Source: JAMDEO01 sp963775295 (lineage in GTDB: Bacteria; Actinomycetota; Thermoleophilia; RBG-16-64-13). Taken from it: 64,000 nt of DNA. The stretch lies in the NCBI GenBank assembly GCA_963775295.1, contig CAVZIK010000006.1:620001-684000 (forward strand). The letters are read 5' to 3'. Numbering within the stretch: the stretch's first letter is position 1; each line of letters starts with the position of its first letter. The notes under the pieces were generated by a model. It ran no database searches and was not told the origin of the DNA. It was given only the letters and a program-made list of their open reading frames with translations. A program made the position numbers and the translations under genes. Of this stretch, positions 57,600-64,000 are shown piece by piece.

Positions 57600-58721
57600 A
57601 TGGCTCTCATGAACCTCATCGAATATATGGACGAGCAGGGCTCCGAAATGGTCCACCGTGTCCCCGAGCAGGGCTCGGGCGAGTTCAAAGTGGGCTCGCA
57701 GCTCATTGTCCGCGAAAGCCAGTGGGCCGTCTTCTTCAGGGATGGCAAGGCCTACGACACATTTGGTCCCGGCAGGCACACTCTGGCCACGCAGAACATT
57801 CCCCTGCTGACCGCGGTCCTGACGGCACCGCTCTATGGAGATACGCCGTTCCGCAGCGAGGTCTACTTCGTCAGCCAGCGCACCTTCACAGATCTTAAGT
57901 GGGGCACCACCGAGCCGATCCTGTTCCGCGACTCGGAATTCAAGATGATCCGCCTCCGCTCCAACGGTATCTACACCATCCAGATCACCGATCCGAAGCT
58001 CTTCGTGGTCAAGATCGTGGGCACTAGGGGTATCTTCAACAACGCTCAGATCGAGGACTTTTTGCGCGGTGTGATAGTGGGTCGTTTGGCCGACATGCTC
58101 GGCGAGCATCTCGAATCGGTTCTCGATCTGCCTCGCTACTTCGACGAGTTGGGCGCCGGTCTCAAAGCTCGTATCAAAGACGATTTCGCTCAGTACGGTT
58201 TGGCCATTGTGGACTTTCTCGTCAATGCCATCTCGCCACCAGACGAGGTGCAAAAACGCATCGACGAGCGGTCAGGCATGGAGGCCGTCGGCGGCATGGA
58301 TCGGTACTTCCAGTTCAAAGCCGCGCAGGCAATCGGCGATTTGGCCAAGGGGACCGGAGGTGGTGGGGGCGGAGGCAGTACCGTCGGGACGGCCGCTGCG
58401 GCGGGTTTGGGCCTCGGCACCGGTGCCGGCTTAGGCATGATGATTCCGGGGATGCTACAGCAGGCTATGGCCGGCGGGGCTCAGCCCAAGGTCCGCTGCC
58501 CCAATTGCGGCAAGGACATCCCGTTTGGCAGCAAGTTCTGCCCGGAGTGCGGGTACAATCTCTCCGCAACCATCACCTGCCCCAAGTGCGGCGCAACGCT
58601 TCCCGCAGGTTCCAAGTTCTGCCCTAACTGCGGCGAACAGCTGAGCGGCAAAACCGCGGCCTCGACCCCGGCCGCGGGGGATGCTGTCGAAGCTCCGACT
58701 GCCGAGGGCGAACAGAAGTGA
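57600..58721 (+). CDS. SPFH/Band 7 protein with double zinc ribbon (YdjI-like)
   Basis: 373 residues. Residues 1-240 are a YdjI-type SPFH domain ('LIVRESQWAVFFRDGKAYDT', 'DLKWGTTEPILFRDSEFKMI', 'FAQYGLAIVDFLVNAISPPD'); a Gly-rich linker follows. The C-terminus has two zinc ribbons ('CPNCGKDIPFGSKFCPECG', 'CPKCGATLPAGSKFCPNCG'). Such scaffold proteins assemble on membranes. B. subtilis YdjI recruits the PspA-like protein YdjF and occurs with zinc-ribbon membrane proteins. The next gene starts within its stop (GTGA). Confidence 0.85.
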   Translation: MALMNLIEYMDEQGSEMVHRVPEQGSGEFKVGSQLIVRESQWAVFFRDGKAYDTFGPGRHTLATQNIPLLTAVLTAPLYGDTPFRSEVYFVSQRTFTDLKWGTTEPILFRDSEFKMIRLRSNGIYTIQITDPKLFVVKIVGTRGIFNNAQIEDFLRGVIVGRLADMLGEHLESVLDLPRYFDELGAGLKARIKDDFAQYGLAIVDFLVNAISPPDEVQKRIDERSGMEAVGGMDRYFQFKAAQAIGDLAKGTGGGGGGGSTVGTAAAAGLGLGTGAGLGMMIPGMLQQAMAGGAQPKVRCPNCGKDIPFGSKFCPECGYNLSATITCPKCGATLPAGSKFCPNCGEQLSGKTAASTPAAGDAVEAPTAEGEQK

Positions 58722-60562
58722 GTCGGAGCCTTCGAAGACTTCCCTGGAGACGGGCCTGGCTGCTGGCCGCGTTGGCGGTCGTCGCGGCGGCGGTGGCGCT
58801 CTTCTTCAGCCCGACCGCCGAAGCCCAGGCCAAGGACTGGCAGATATCGAATATGGACGCCAATCTGGCTGTCCAGACGAACGGCGACGTGATCGTCGAC
58901 GAGAAGGTCACATTCGCCTTCCAGGGAAGCTACACTTTTGTGACCCGAGCGATCCCCACCGGAAACATGGACGGCATGACCGACATTCAGGTCATGGATG
59001 CGGGCGGGCAGCCCCTTCCGAAAGGGACGGGTCCGGGAACCTGGAGCAGCTCTACCTCGGGCAACGAGCGCTTGATCACGGTCCACTTCGATCTTACCGA
59101 TACCACTGGCACCTGGACGTTCCACTATCGAGCGAAGGGCGTGATTCTGTTCTTCGACCAGGGCGACGAATTGCGTTGGTACGTATTCGATGCAGTGACT
59201 CCCGTATCCATAGCAGCGGTTAGAGCGACCGTCCACCTGCCGGACTCCGTTGCGTCGGACAAGATGACGCAGGCTATTCAGTCCGGCCTCGGCGTCCAGA
59301 CGAGCGTAGCTTCGCCCGCGGCGTCGACTATGGTCTATCAGGGTACCGACATTCCCCCATACACGCAGTTCTGGATCGTCACGGGTTTCCCGAAGGGCGT
59401 GGTGAACTTCACCTGGACAGTGCGCCGCGTGGAGGCGTTCGTCGTTCCCAAGGTTGGGTTCGTACTCCCAATCATCGCCTTCCTGGTGATGCTCCTGCTG
59501 TGGCGTCGGCGCGGTCGCGACGATCCCAGTACCGTCTATGCGAAGTACGTGAGTGAGCCTCCTTCCGACCTCTCCCCGGGTCTGGTTGGAGCCCTGATAG
59601 ACGAGAAGGTTGATACTAAAGAGGTGATCGCCACCATTGTTGATTTGGCTCGGCGAGGCTATTTGGAGATAACGGACACCAAGAAGGACGCCATCCTCAG
59701 CAGGGCTGAAAGCACCTTCACGCGCCTAAAACCCCTCGATGATCTCAAGGGATTCGAGGGCAAGGTGGCGGAGGCGCTCTTCGACTCGATGCATGCGGAT
59801 CAAGTCACCACGGCTCAATTGAAGAATCACTTCTACGTTCACGTGGGCCCCATCGTCGAGATGGTCTACTCGGAAACGGCCGAGGCCGGTCTTTTCCACG
59901 ACAATCCCAAAACGGTGCGGACACGCTGGTTCGGATACGGCTTCGTGGTCGCGATCATACTCGGCGGCCTCACCGCCCTGATGGGGTTGACTCACGTCCC
60001 CGGATGGGGCTATTTCCTTCTGGGAACCATCGTAACCGTGGTTATCGTGTGGGCTTTTGCTCCATTCATGCCTCGACGGACTGCTAAGGGCGCTCAGGAA
60101 CAGCGGAAGTGGGAAGCCTTCCGCAACTACCTGCAAGATCTGACCCGATTTCAGGACATGGAAACGGCCAAAGACTCGTTCGAGAAGTATCTTCCTTACG
60201 CGGTCGCTTTCGGAGTGGAAAAGCACTGGGTGAGGCGCTTTGAAGGCCTTTCCGTTCCTCCGCCCGTGTGGTACCACCCGGTTTTCATTCCCATCCCTAT
60301 CGGCGGCGGGTCCTTGGTGGGCGGCGGCGTTGGTGGGGGAGTCGGCGGAGGCATGGCCGGGGGCGCGGGGGTGCCGGGAGGTGGTTTCAGCCTCGATACC
60401 ATTTCCGACGGTCTCTTTGGCAGCCTCAATCGCATGTCCAGCGTGCTGACCTCTGCACCTTCGAGTACCGGCTCAGGCCGGGGAGCTTTCGGTGGAATGG
60501 GGGGCGGCTTCGGCGGCGGCTTCTCGGGAGGCGGCGGTGGCGGCGGCTTCAGGGCGGGATGA
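58718..60562 (+). CDS. DUF2207 membrane protein
   Basis: 614 residues from a GTG overlapping the SPFH gene. A signal peptide/first helix (residues 12-36) is followed by an extracellular beta domain typical of DUF2207 ('AVQTNGDVIVDEKVTFAFQG', 'TFHYRAKGVILFFDQGDEL'), a membrane helix, a winged-helix-like cytoplasmic part ('VIATIVDLARRGYLEITDTK'), two more helices and a Gly-rich C-terminus containing long GGG runs. The family is widespread but without an assigned activity. It is the largest membrane component of this operon. Confidence 0.85.
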   Translation: MSRSLRRLPWRRAWLLAALAVVAAAVALFFSPTAEAQAKDWQISNMDANLAVQTNGDVIVDEKVTFAFQGSYTFVTRAIPTGNMDGMTDIQVMDAGGQPLPKGTGPGTWSSSTSGNERLITVHFDLTDTTGTWTFHYRAKGVILFFDQGDELRWYVFDAVTPVSIAAVRATVHLPDSVASDKMTQAIQSGLGVQTSVASPAASTMVYQGTDIPPYTQFWIVTGFPKGVVNFTWTVRRVEAFVVPKVGFVLPIIAFLVMLLLWRRRGRDDPSTVYAKYVSEPPSDLSPGLVGALIDEKVDTKEVIATIVDLARRGYLEITDTKKDAILSRAESTFTRLKPLDDLKGFEGKVAEALFDSMHADQVTTAQLKNHFYVHVGPIVEMVYSETAEAGLFHDNPKTVRTRWFGYGFVVAIILGGLTALMGLTHVPGWGYFLLGTIVTVVIVWAFAPFMPRRTAKGAQEQRKWEAFRNYLQDLTRFQDMETAKDSFEKYLPYAVAFGVEKHWVRRFEGLSVPPPVWYHPVFIPIPIGGGSLVGGGVGGGVGGGMAGGAGVPGGGFSLDTISDGLFGSLNRMSSVLTSAPSSTGSGRGAFGGMGGGFGGGFSGGGGGGGFRAG

Positions 60563-60641
60563 AGCCGAGTGTGCCTCCGCGAAACGTCTTCACATGCGCC
60601 GTTGAGCCGAGATACACGGAGCGACCCGTGAGGAGGAAGCT

Positions 60642-61256
60642 TTGAAGACCAGGATCATAGGGATCGTGTTGATTATCGTCAGCCTCGGCATCGACGCCTG
60701 GTTGGGAGCCGGGCTGGCCACAGGCTCGCGCGCCACCGGTGTGGCGCTGGGCTTCGTCCTGTTCTCGTTGCCGTTTCTTGCAGTCGGGATCTACTTGCTT
60801 CTATCCTCTCACGGCGAAATCAAGGCGGAGAGTAAGGCGGACAAAGAGCGGAACATCCTGAACTCGGTCATGACGCGAGGAAAGGTTAGTATTCCCGACC
60901 TCGCGATCGAAGGCGATCTCACTCGTGACCAGGTGAAGGGTTATATCTACGACCTCATCGGTAAGGATCTCTTCAGAGGTTACGTGAACTGGGACAAGGG
61001 GGAATTGGTCTCGGCGGAGGCGGCGCAGATCAAGGACGGCACCTGCCCCAACTGCGGAGGCAAACTGGAACTGGCCGGCAAAGGCTTGGTTCGCTGTCCC
61101 TACTGCGGCACCGAGATCTATCTGTCGCCCGCGCCGTCCGGCGTGGCGGCGGAGGCTCGTCCGATCGTTCCCCCCTTGGGAGCACCGCCGGGGTCCACAG
61201 AGTCAGCCGCGGCTCCGCAAGAGCCGGGTGGAGGCGGGGGGACGGCAGGGTTGTAG
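60642..61256 (+). CDS. Membrane protein with winged-helix and zinc-ribbon domains
   Basis: 204 residues from a TTG with AGGAGG five bases upstream. Two helices at the N-terminus (about 5-22 and 32-55), then a small winged-helix/PCI-like domain ('ISIPDLAIEGDL'-type segment 'VSIPDLAIEGDLTRDQVKGY'), then a zinc ribbon ('CPNCGGKLELAGKGLVRCPYC') and a disordered Pro/Gly tail. The plan repeats elements of the upstream proteins, supporting membership in the same system, though a 79-base gap separates it from the DUF2207 gene. Confidence 0.7.
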   Translation: MKTRIIGIVLIIVSLGIDAWLGAGLATGSRATGVALGFVLFSLPFLAVGIYLLLSSHGEIKAESKADKERNILNSVMTRGKVSIPDLAIEGDLTRDQVKGYIYDLIGKDLFRGYVNWDKGELVSAEAAQIKDGTCPNCGGKLELAGKGLVRCPYCGTEIYLSPAPSGVAAEARPIVPPLGAPPGSTESAAAPQEPGGGGGTAGL

Positions 61257-61321
61257 CGCACGCAGAGGTTAGTCTGGAAAAGGTCGAAGTGCCCGCCGGG
61301 GCATAGGAGGAGGGCTTGAGA

Positions 61322-61696
61322 ATGCGGCTCAAGCACAAGGTATGGCTTGATTTCGGCGGCCGTGCGTTCGGTGACGGCCCGGCGAGACTTCTCGACGGTG
61401 TTCAAGAAAGCGGATCCCTTCGCAAGGCTGCGGTCGAGTTGGGCATGTCGTACAACAAGGCCTGGCGCATTCTTCATGCGGCGGAACGGCGGTTGGGCTT
61501 TGCGCTTCTGGACCGTAGCGTAGGCGGGAGTCTCGGCGGTGGATCCCAGCTGACGCCTCGGGCCAAGGACTTGGTGGAACGCTACCGGGCTCTGCGGATC
61601 GACGCCGATGCCGCCTTGGAGGAGGTCTTCCAGCGTCACTTCGGCGACTGGATCGATCCCGAGCCCACGGAGATCTCCGACGAGGCGCCAGGCTAG
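61322..61696 (+). CDS. ModE-type HTH protein (N-terminal domain only)
   Basis: 124 residues; AGGAGGAGGG precedes the ATG at 61322 and a TTG at 61316 is also possible. It matches the winged-helix start of the molybdate regulator ModE: 'LLDGVQESGSLRKAAVELGM', 'SYNKAWRILHAAERRLGFAL' and 'GGGSQLTPRAKDLVERYRAL'. The molybdate-binding TOBE domains are absent. Stand-alone ModE-like HTH proteins occur, and may be repressors of tungstate/molybdate or unrelated genes. The downstream gene is convergent, so its target is not evident. Confidence 0.82.
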   Translation: MRLKHKVWLDFGGRAFGDGPARLLDGVQESGSLRKAAVELGMSYNKAWRILHAAERRLGFALLDRSVGGSLGGGSQLTPRAKDLVERYRALRIDADAALEEVFQRHFGDWIDPEPTEISDEAPG

Positions 61697-61724
61697 GACG
61701 GGGCGCCTCGTCGGGGAACAGCGG

Positions 61725-62843
61725 TCAACACCCTTCGAAGGGGAACTTGAATTCCAGTCCGAGCTCGTCGCGCATGGTGGTCAGCTCCCGTTGAATGCTA
61801 GCGTCGATGAGCAGTCCCGTCTTCTGGCGCTCTTGCCAGACCAGGTGTTCCTTCTCTCCACACGTGTAGATGCGTTCCTCCCCCGGGACCTTCTGCGATG
61901 CCCGCAAAGCCCGCAGGATGTCGCCGGTAGTCTTCCTAAACGAAGCCAGGTCGGTGAAGCACTCCACATCAATGGCCATGAAGAAGTGTCCCAGCGCGTA
62001 CGGGATCGGCTTGCCCTGGTCGTTGGTGCCGTTGAGCATCTTGAGGAAGGCACCCTGCTGCAGTGCCGCTGAGAGGATCTCGACGACCGTCGCGAAGCCA
62101 TATCCTTTGTGGCCGCCGGTCTCTTCGCTCATGCCGCCAATGGGGGTCAGTGCGCTCGTGCCGTTGACGAGGTCTTCGAGGATCTTGACCGAGTCGGTTT
62201 CGGTGTTGCCCTGCCGGTCGATCACCAGTCCGGGGGGGCACGGCTTGCCCTCGCGGGCGTACAGTTCGATCTTGCCCCGTTGGATGATCGAGGTCGCGTA
62301 GTCGTTGGTAAAGGCAAAGTCTTCATCAGTAGGCATCGCGAAGACCAGAGGGTTGGTGCCCAACATGTTTTCCACACCGTGGGTGGGAGCTATCGATGGG
62401 CGAGCATTTGTCCCGGTGAGTCCGATCATCCCCGCCTCCACAGCCATGAGCGGGTAGTAGGCAGCGAAACCATAGTGGGTGGAGTTGCGGGCCACGACCA
62501 TTCCCATCCCGTGGTCGCGTGCCTTCTGAATGGCCATCTCCATGCAACGCTTGCCGACGACCATCCCCATACCGTGATGGCCGTCCACCACGGCCGTGGC
62601 TTTGCAGTCGCGGACGACCTCGAAAGCGGTGGTGGGCTGCTGGATCCGTGACTTCACTATTCGATCGTAGTAGATGGGCTTGAGGCGCCCCACGCCGTGG
62701 GAGTCGATCCCGCGTTTGTCCGCCCCGATGAGGACGGCCGCGCAAGTCCTCGCGTCCTGGTCGGGGACGCCCACGCCCTTGAAGACCTCGACCATGAAGC
62801 TTTCAAGAAGATCGAAAGACAGGTAGCAGGGCTCGTTGCTCAT
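61725..62843 (-). CDS. Malate/L-lactate/ureidoglycolate dehydrogenase family enzyme
   Basis: 372 residues from the ATG at 62843, with GAGGAGGT upstream. It is an Ldh2/type-2 malate dehydrogenase fold: 'SHGVGRLKPIYYDRIVK' (catalytic His), 'VVDGHHGMGMVVGKRCMEMA', 'VARNSTHYGFAAYYPLMAVE', 'LGTNPLVFAMPTD' and the C-terminal 'GGHKGYGFATVVEILSAAL'. The enzymes reduce or oxidise 2-hydroxyacids with NAD(P)H; the specific substrate (malate, lactate, sulfolactate, ureidoglycolate) is not shown. It lies 52 bases beyond the glycerol kinase gene on the same strand. Confidence 0.9.
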   Translation of the reverse strand: MSNEPCYLSFDLLESFMVEVFKGVGVPDQDARTCAAVLIGADKRGIDSHGVGRLKPIYYDRIVKSRIQQPTTAFEVVRDCKATAVVDGHHGMGMVVGKRCMEMAIQKARDHGMGMVVARNSTHYGFAAYYPLMAVEAGMIGLTGTNARPSIAPTHGVENMLGTNPLVFAMPTDEDFAFTNDYATSIIQRGKIELYAREGKPCPPGLVIDRQGNTETDSVKILEDLVNGTSALTPIGGMSEETGGHKGYGFATVVEILSAALQQGAFLKMLNGTNDQGKPIPYALGHFFMAIDVECFTDLASFRKTTGDILRALRASQKVPGEERIYTCGEKEHLVWQERQKTGLLIDASIQRELTTMRDELGLEFKFPFEGC

Positions 62844-62895
62844 ATTGACCTCCTCGATACAGCCGTGTTGCCACATTCATTGTCTACCATGCGCG

Positions 62896-64000
62896 TTACC
62901 TCCCTCCCTGAGCCCAGCCCAGAGAGCGTTGAGCGGCCCGCATCCAATTTTCCTGGAGCCCATCCCTCTCCCACGCGTTCATCCTGGGATGGTACGTCTC
63001 TTCATGCCCCGCAAGTCTCGCGACATCATCCAACGACCAATAGCCGACAGCAACCCCCGCCAGCGCGGCCGCGCCGAAGGCGGTCGATTCCACCAGTCGA
63101 TGCCGTCGGACCGGAATGCCCAAGAGGTCGGCCTGAAGCTGGAGTAGAAACTTGTCCGCGGCAGCCCCCCCGTCCACTTTGAGGAGGGGCGGCGCGAACC
63201 CCGAGTCTGCCTTCATTGCCTCAAGCACCGCCCGGATCTGGCAGCAGATAGCCTCCTCGGCCGCTCGGGCCAAGTGGGCCCTGCTGGTCCCCCGGGTGAT
63301 ACCGATCACCAATCCGCGCGCCCCGGCGTCCCAGAACGGGGCCCCCAGGCCTGTGAGGGCGGGAACAAAGTAGACTCCGGCGTTGTCCGGTACGCTTGCT
63401 GCCAGGGGTCCTATGTCGGCACTCGACTCGATGATCTCCAACCCATCGCGCAGCCACTGGACGGCTGCCCCGGCTGTGAAGACCGAACCTTCGAGCGCGT
63501 AGCTCACCTTAAGCCTGCCTGCACCGAGTCCCCAGGCGACCGTCGCGATCATGTTGGTTTGCGAAAAGATCGGCTGCCCTCCGACGTTCATGAGGAGGAA
63601 GCAACCCGTTCCGTAAGTGCACTTGGTATCGCCTCGATCAAAGCACGCCTGCCCGAACAGAGCCGCCTGTTGGTCTCCGGCCAACCCTGCCAGCGGCACG
63701 GCGGCTCCAAGCCATTCAGGATCGGTGAGGCCCACTACCCCGGCGGAGGCCACGGGATCGGGCAATGCTTCACGGGGAATCCCGAAGAGCTGGAGCAGTT
63801 CGTCGTCCCACTCGAGTGAACGAAGGTCTAGGAGCATGGTTCGGGAGGCGTTCGTGAAGTCAGTGACGTGGCGGCGACCGCCAGTGAGGCGCCACACGAG
63901 AAAGCTGTCGATGGTGCCGATTCTGAGTCGTCCCTTGCGGAGAAGTGAGCGCGACTCCGGGTATGCCGACATGAGCCACTCGAACTTGGTGGCGCTGAAG
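62896..64000 (-). CDS. glpK: Glycerol kinase, N-terminal part outside window
   Basis: The frame is open to the right edge; the visible 368 codons are the C-terminal three quarters of the enzyme. The coding sequence continues past the first internal Met: FSATKFEWLM is readable at the edge, as in other GlpK proteins. 'GTIDSFLVWRLTGGRRHVTD' , 'LAGDQQAALFGQACFDRGDT', 'KCTYGTGCFLLMNVG', 'GVYFVPALTGLGAPFWDAGA' and 'LKVDGGAAADKFLLQLQADL' are glycerol kinase signatures. It phosphorylates glycerol to sn-glycerol-3-phosphate. The dehydrogenase gene follows it on the same strand. Confidence 0.93.
   Translation of the reverse strand, partial: FSATKFEWLMSAYPESRSLLRKGRLRIGTIDSFLVWRLTGGRRHVTDFTNASRTMLLDLRSLEWDDELLQLFGIPREALPDPVASAGVVGLTDPEWLGAAVPLAGLAGDQQAALFGQACFDRGDTKCTYGTGCFLLMNVGGQPIFSQTNMIATVAWGLGAGRLKVSYALEGSVFTAGAAVQWLRDGLEIIESSADIGPLAASVPDNAGVYFVPALTGLGAPFWDAGARGLVIGITRGTSRAHLARAAEEAICCQIRAVLEAMKADSGFAPPLLKVDGGAAADKFLLQLQADLLGIPVRRHRLVESTAFGAAALAGVAVGYWSLDDVARLAGHEETYHPRMNAWERDGLQENWMRAAQRSLGWAQGGR

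Noticed and set aside
60300..60560. GGC/GGA-rich repeat region
   Set aside because: It encodes the Gly-rich C-terminal tail of the DUF2207 protein rather than an independent repeat element.
1..64000. CRISPR arrays, tRNA/rRNA genes, prophage or insertion sequences
   Set aside because: No regularly spaced repeats, cloverleaf-type sequences, integrase/transposase genes or paired terminal repeats were seen on reading through the window.

Overview
The window is a dense, GC-rich bacterial chromosome segment with both strands used in short operons. No rRNA, tRNA, CRISPR array, prophage or insertion sequence is visible. Several features suggest a deep-branching, largely anaerobic actinobacterium-like organism: high GC, frequent GTG/TTG starts, Thr/Ala-rich lipoprotein linkers, an LprG-like lipoprotein beside a DHA2 exporter, likely leaderless promoters, and a TetR-type local regulator. 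Many ferredoxin-linked enzymes are present (2-oxoacid:ferredoxin oxidoreductase, indolepyruvate:ferredoxin oxidoreductase, an aldehyde:ferredoxin oxidoreductase-family protein, BcrA/HgdC-type activator ATPases). The taxonomy is an inference from gene content, not a database result.

Layout. 1-4.8 kb: DHA2 exporter (cut by the left edge) with an LprG-like lipoprotein, then two unknown genes with a dehydrogenase, and a DedA protein. 4.8-7.6 kb: polar amino acid ABC importer. 7.8-12.6 kb: two radical SAM genes, an RsbW-like ATPase and exported proteins. 12.6-24 kb: a central oxoacid/electron-transfer region. Citrate synthase and an acetolactate-synthase-like TPP enzyme diverge from tetR-korABC across a perfect 18-bp palindrome. 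Beyond korABC lie two BcrA/BcrD-type ATPases (with hicBA between them), an EthD protein, a small ferredoxin-like protein and an unusual NuoG-like iron-sulfur protein with a GIY-YIG-like tail. 24-35 kb: phosphodiesterase, dehydrogenase, a divergent GAPDH, a 1389-residue PPDK-like dikinase without a PEP domain, a CNNM/CorC protein, PaaK and endonuclease III. 35-44 kb: an SLH/SGNH surface protein, iorAB, and an AOR-FeS-MoaD-UbiX-flavoprotein operon. 44-54.6 kb: information-processing and housekeeping genes (PolX, RlmKL, MscL, HerA-like ATPase, RpiB, baeRF, HAD). 54.6-61.3 kb: a seven-gene zinc-ribbon/SPFH/DUF2207 membrane operon. The right end holds a ModE-like HTH protein, an Ldh2-family dehydrogenase and glycerol kinase (cut by the right edge).

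How it fits together: KorABC, IorAB, AOR and PaaK form a plausible anaerobic route for 2-oxoacids and aromatic amino acids, producing reduced ferredoxin and acyl/aryl-CoA. The BcrA/D-type ATPases and the iron-sulfur proteins could spend that ferredoxin on a radical dehydratase or aryl-CoA reductase, but its catalytic subunits are not in the window. The best candidates for an undescribed system are the zinc-ribbon/SPFH/DUF2207 operon, the dikinase of unknown substrate, and the iron-sulfur/GIY-YIG-like fusion.
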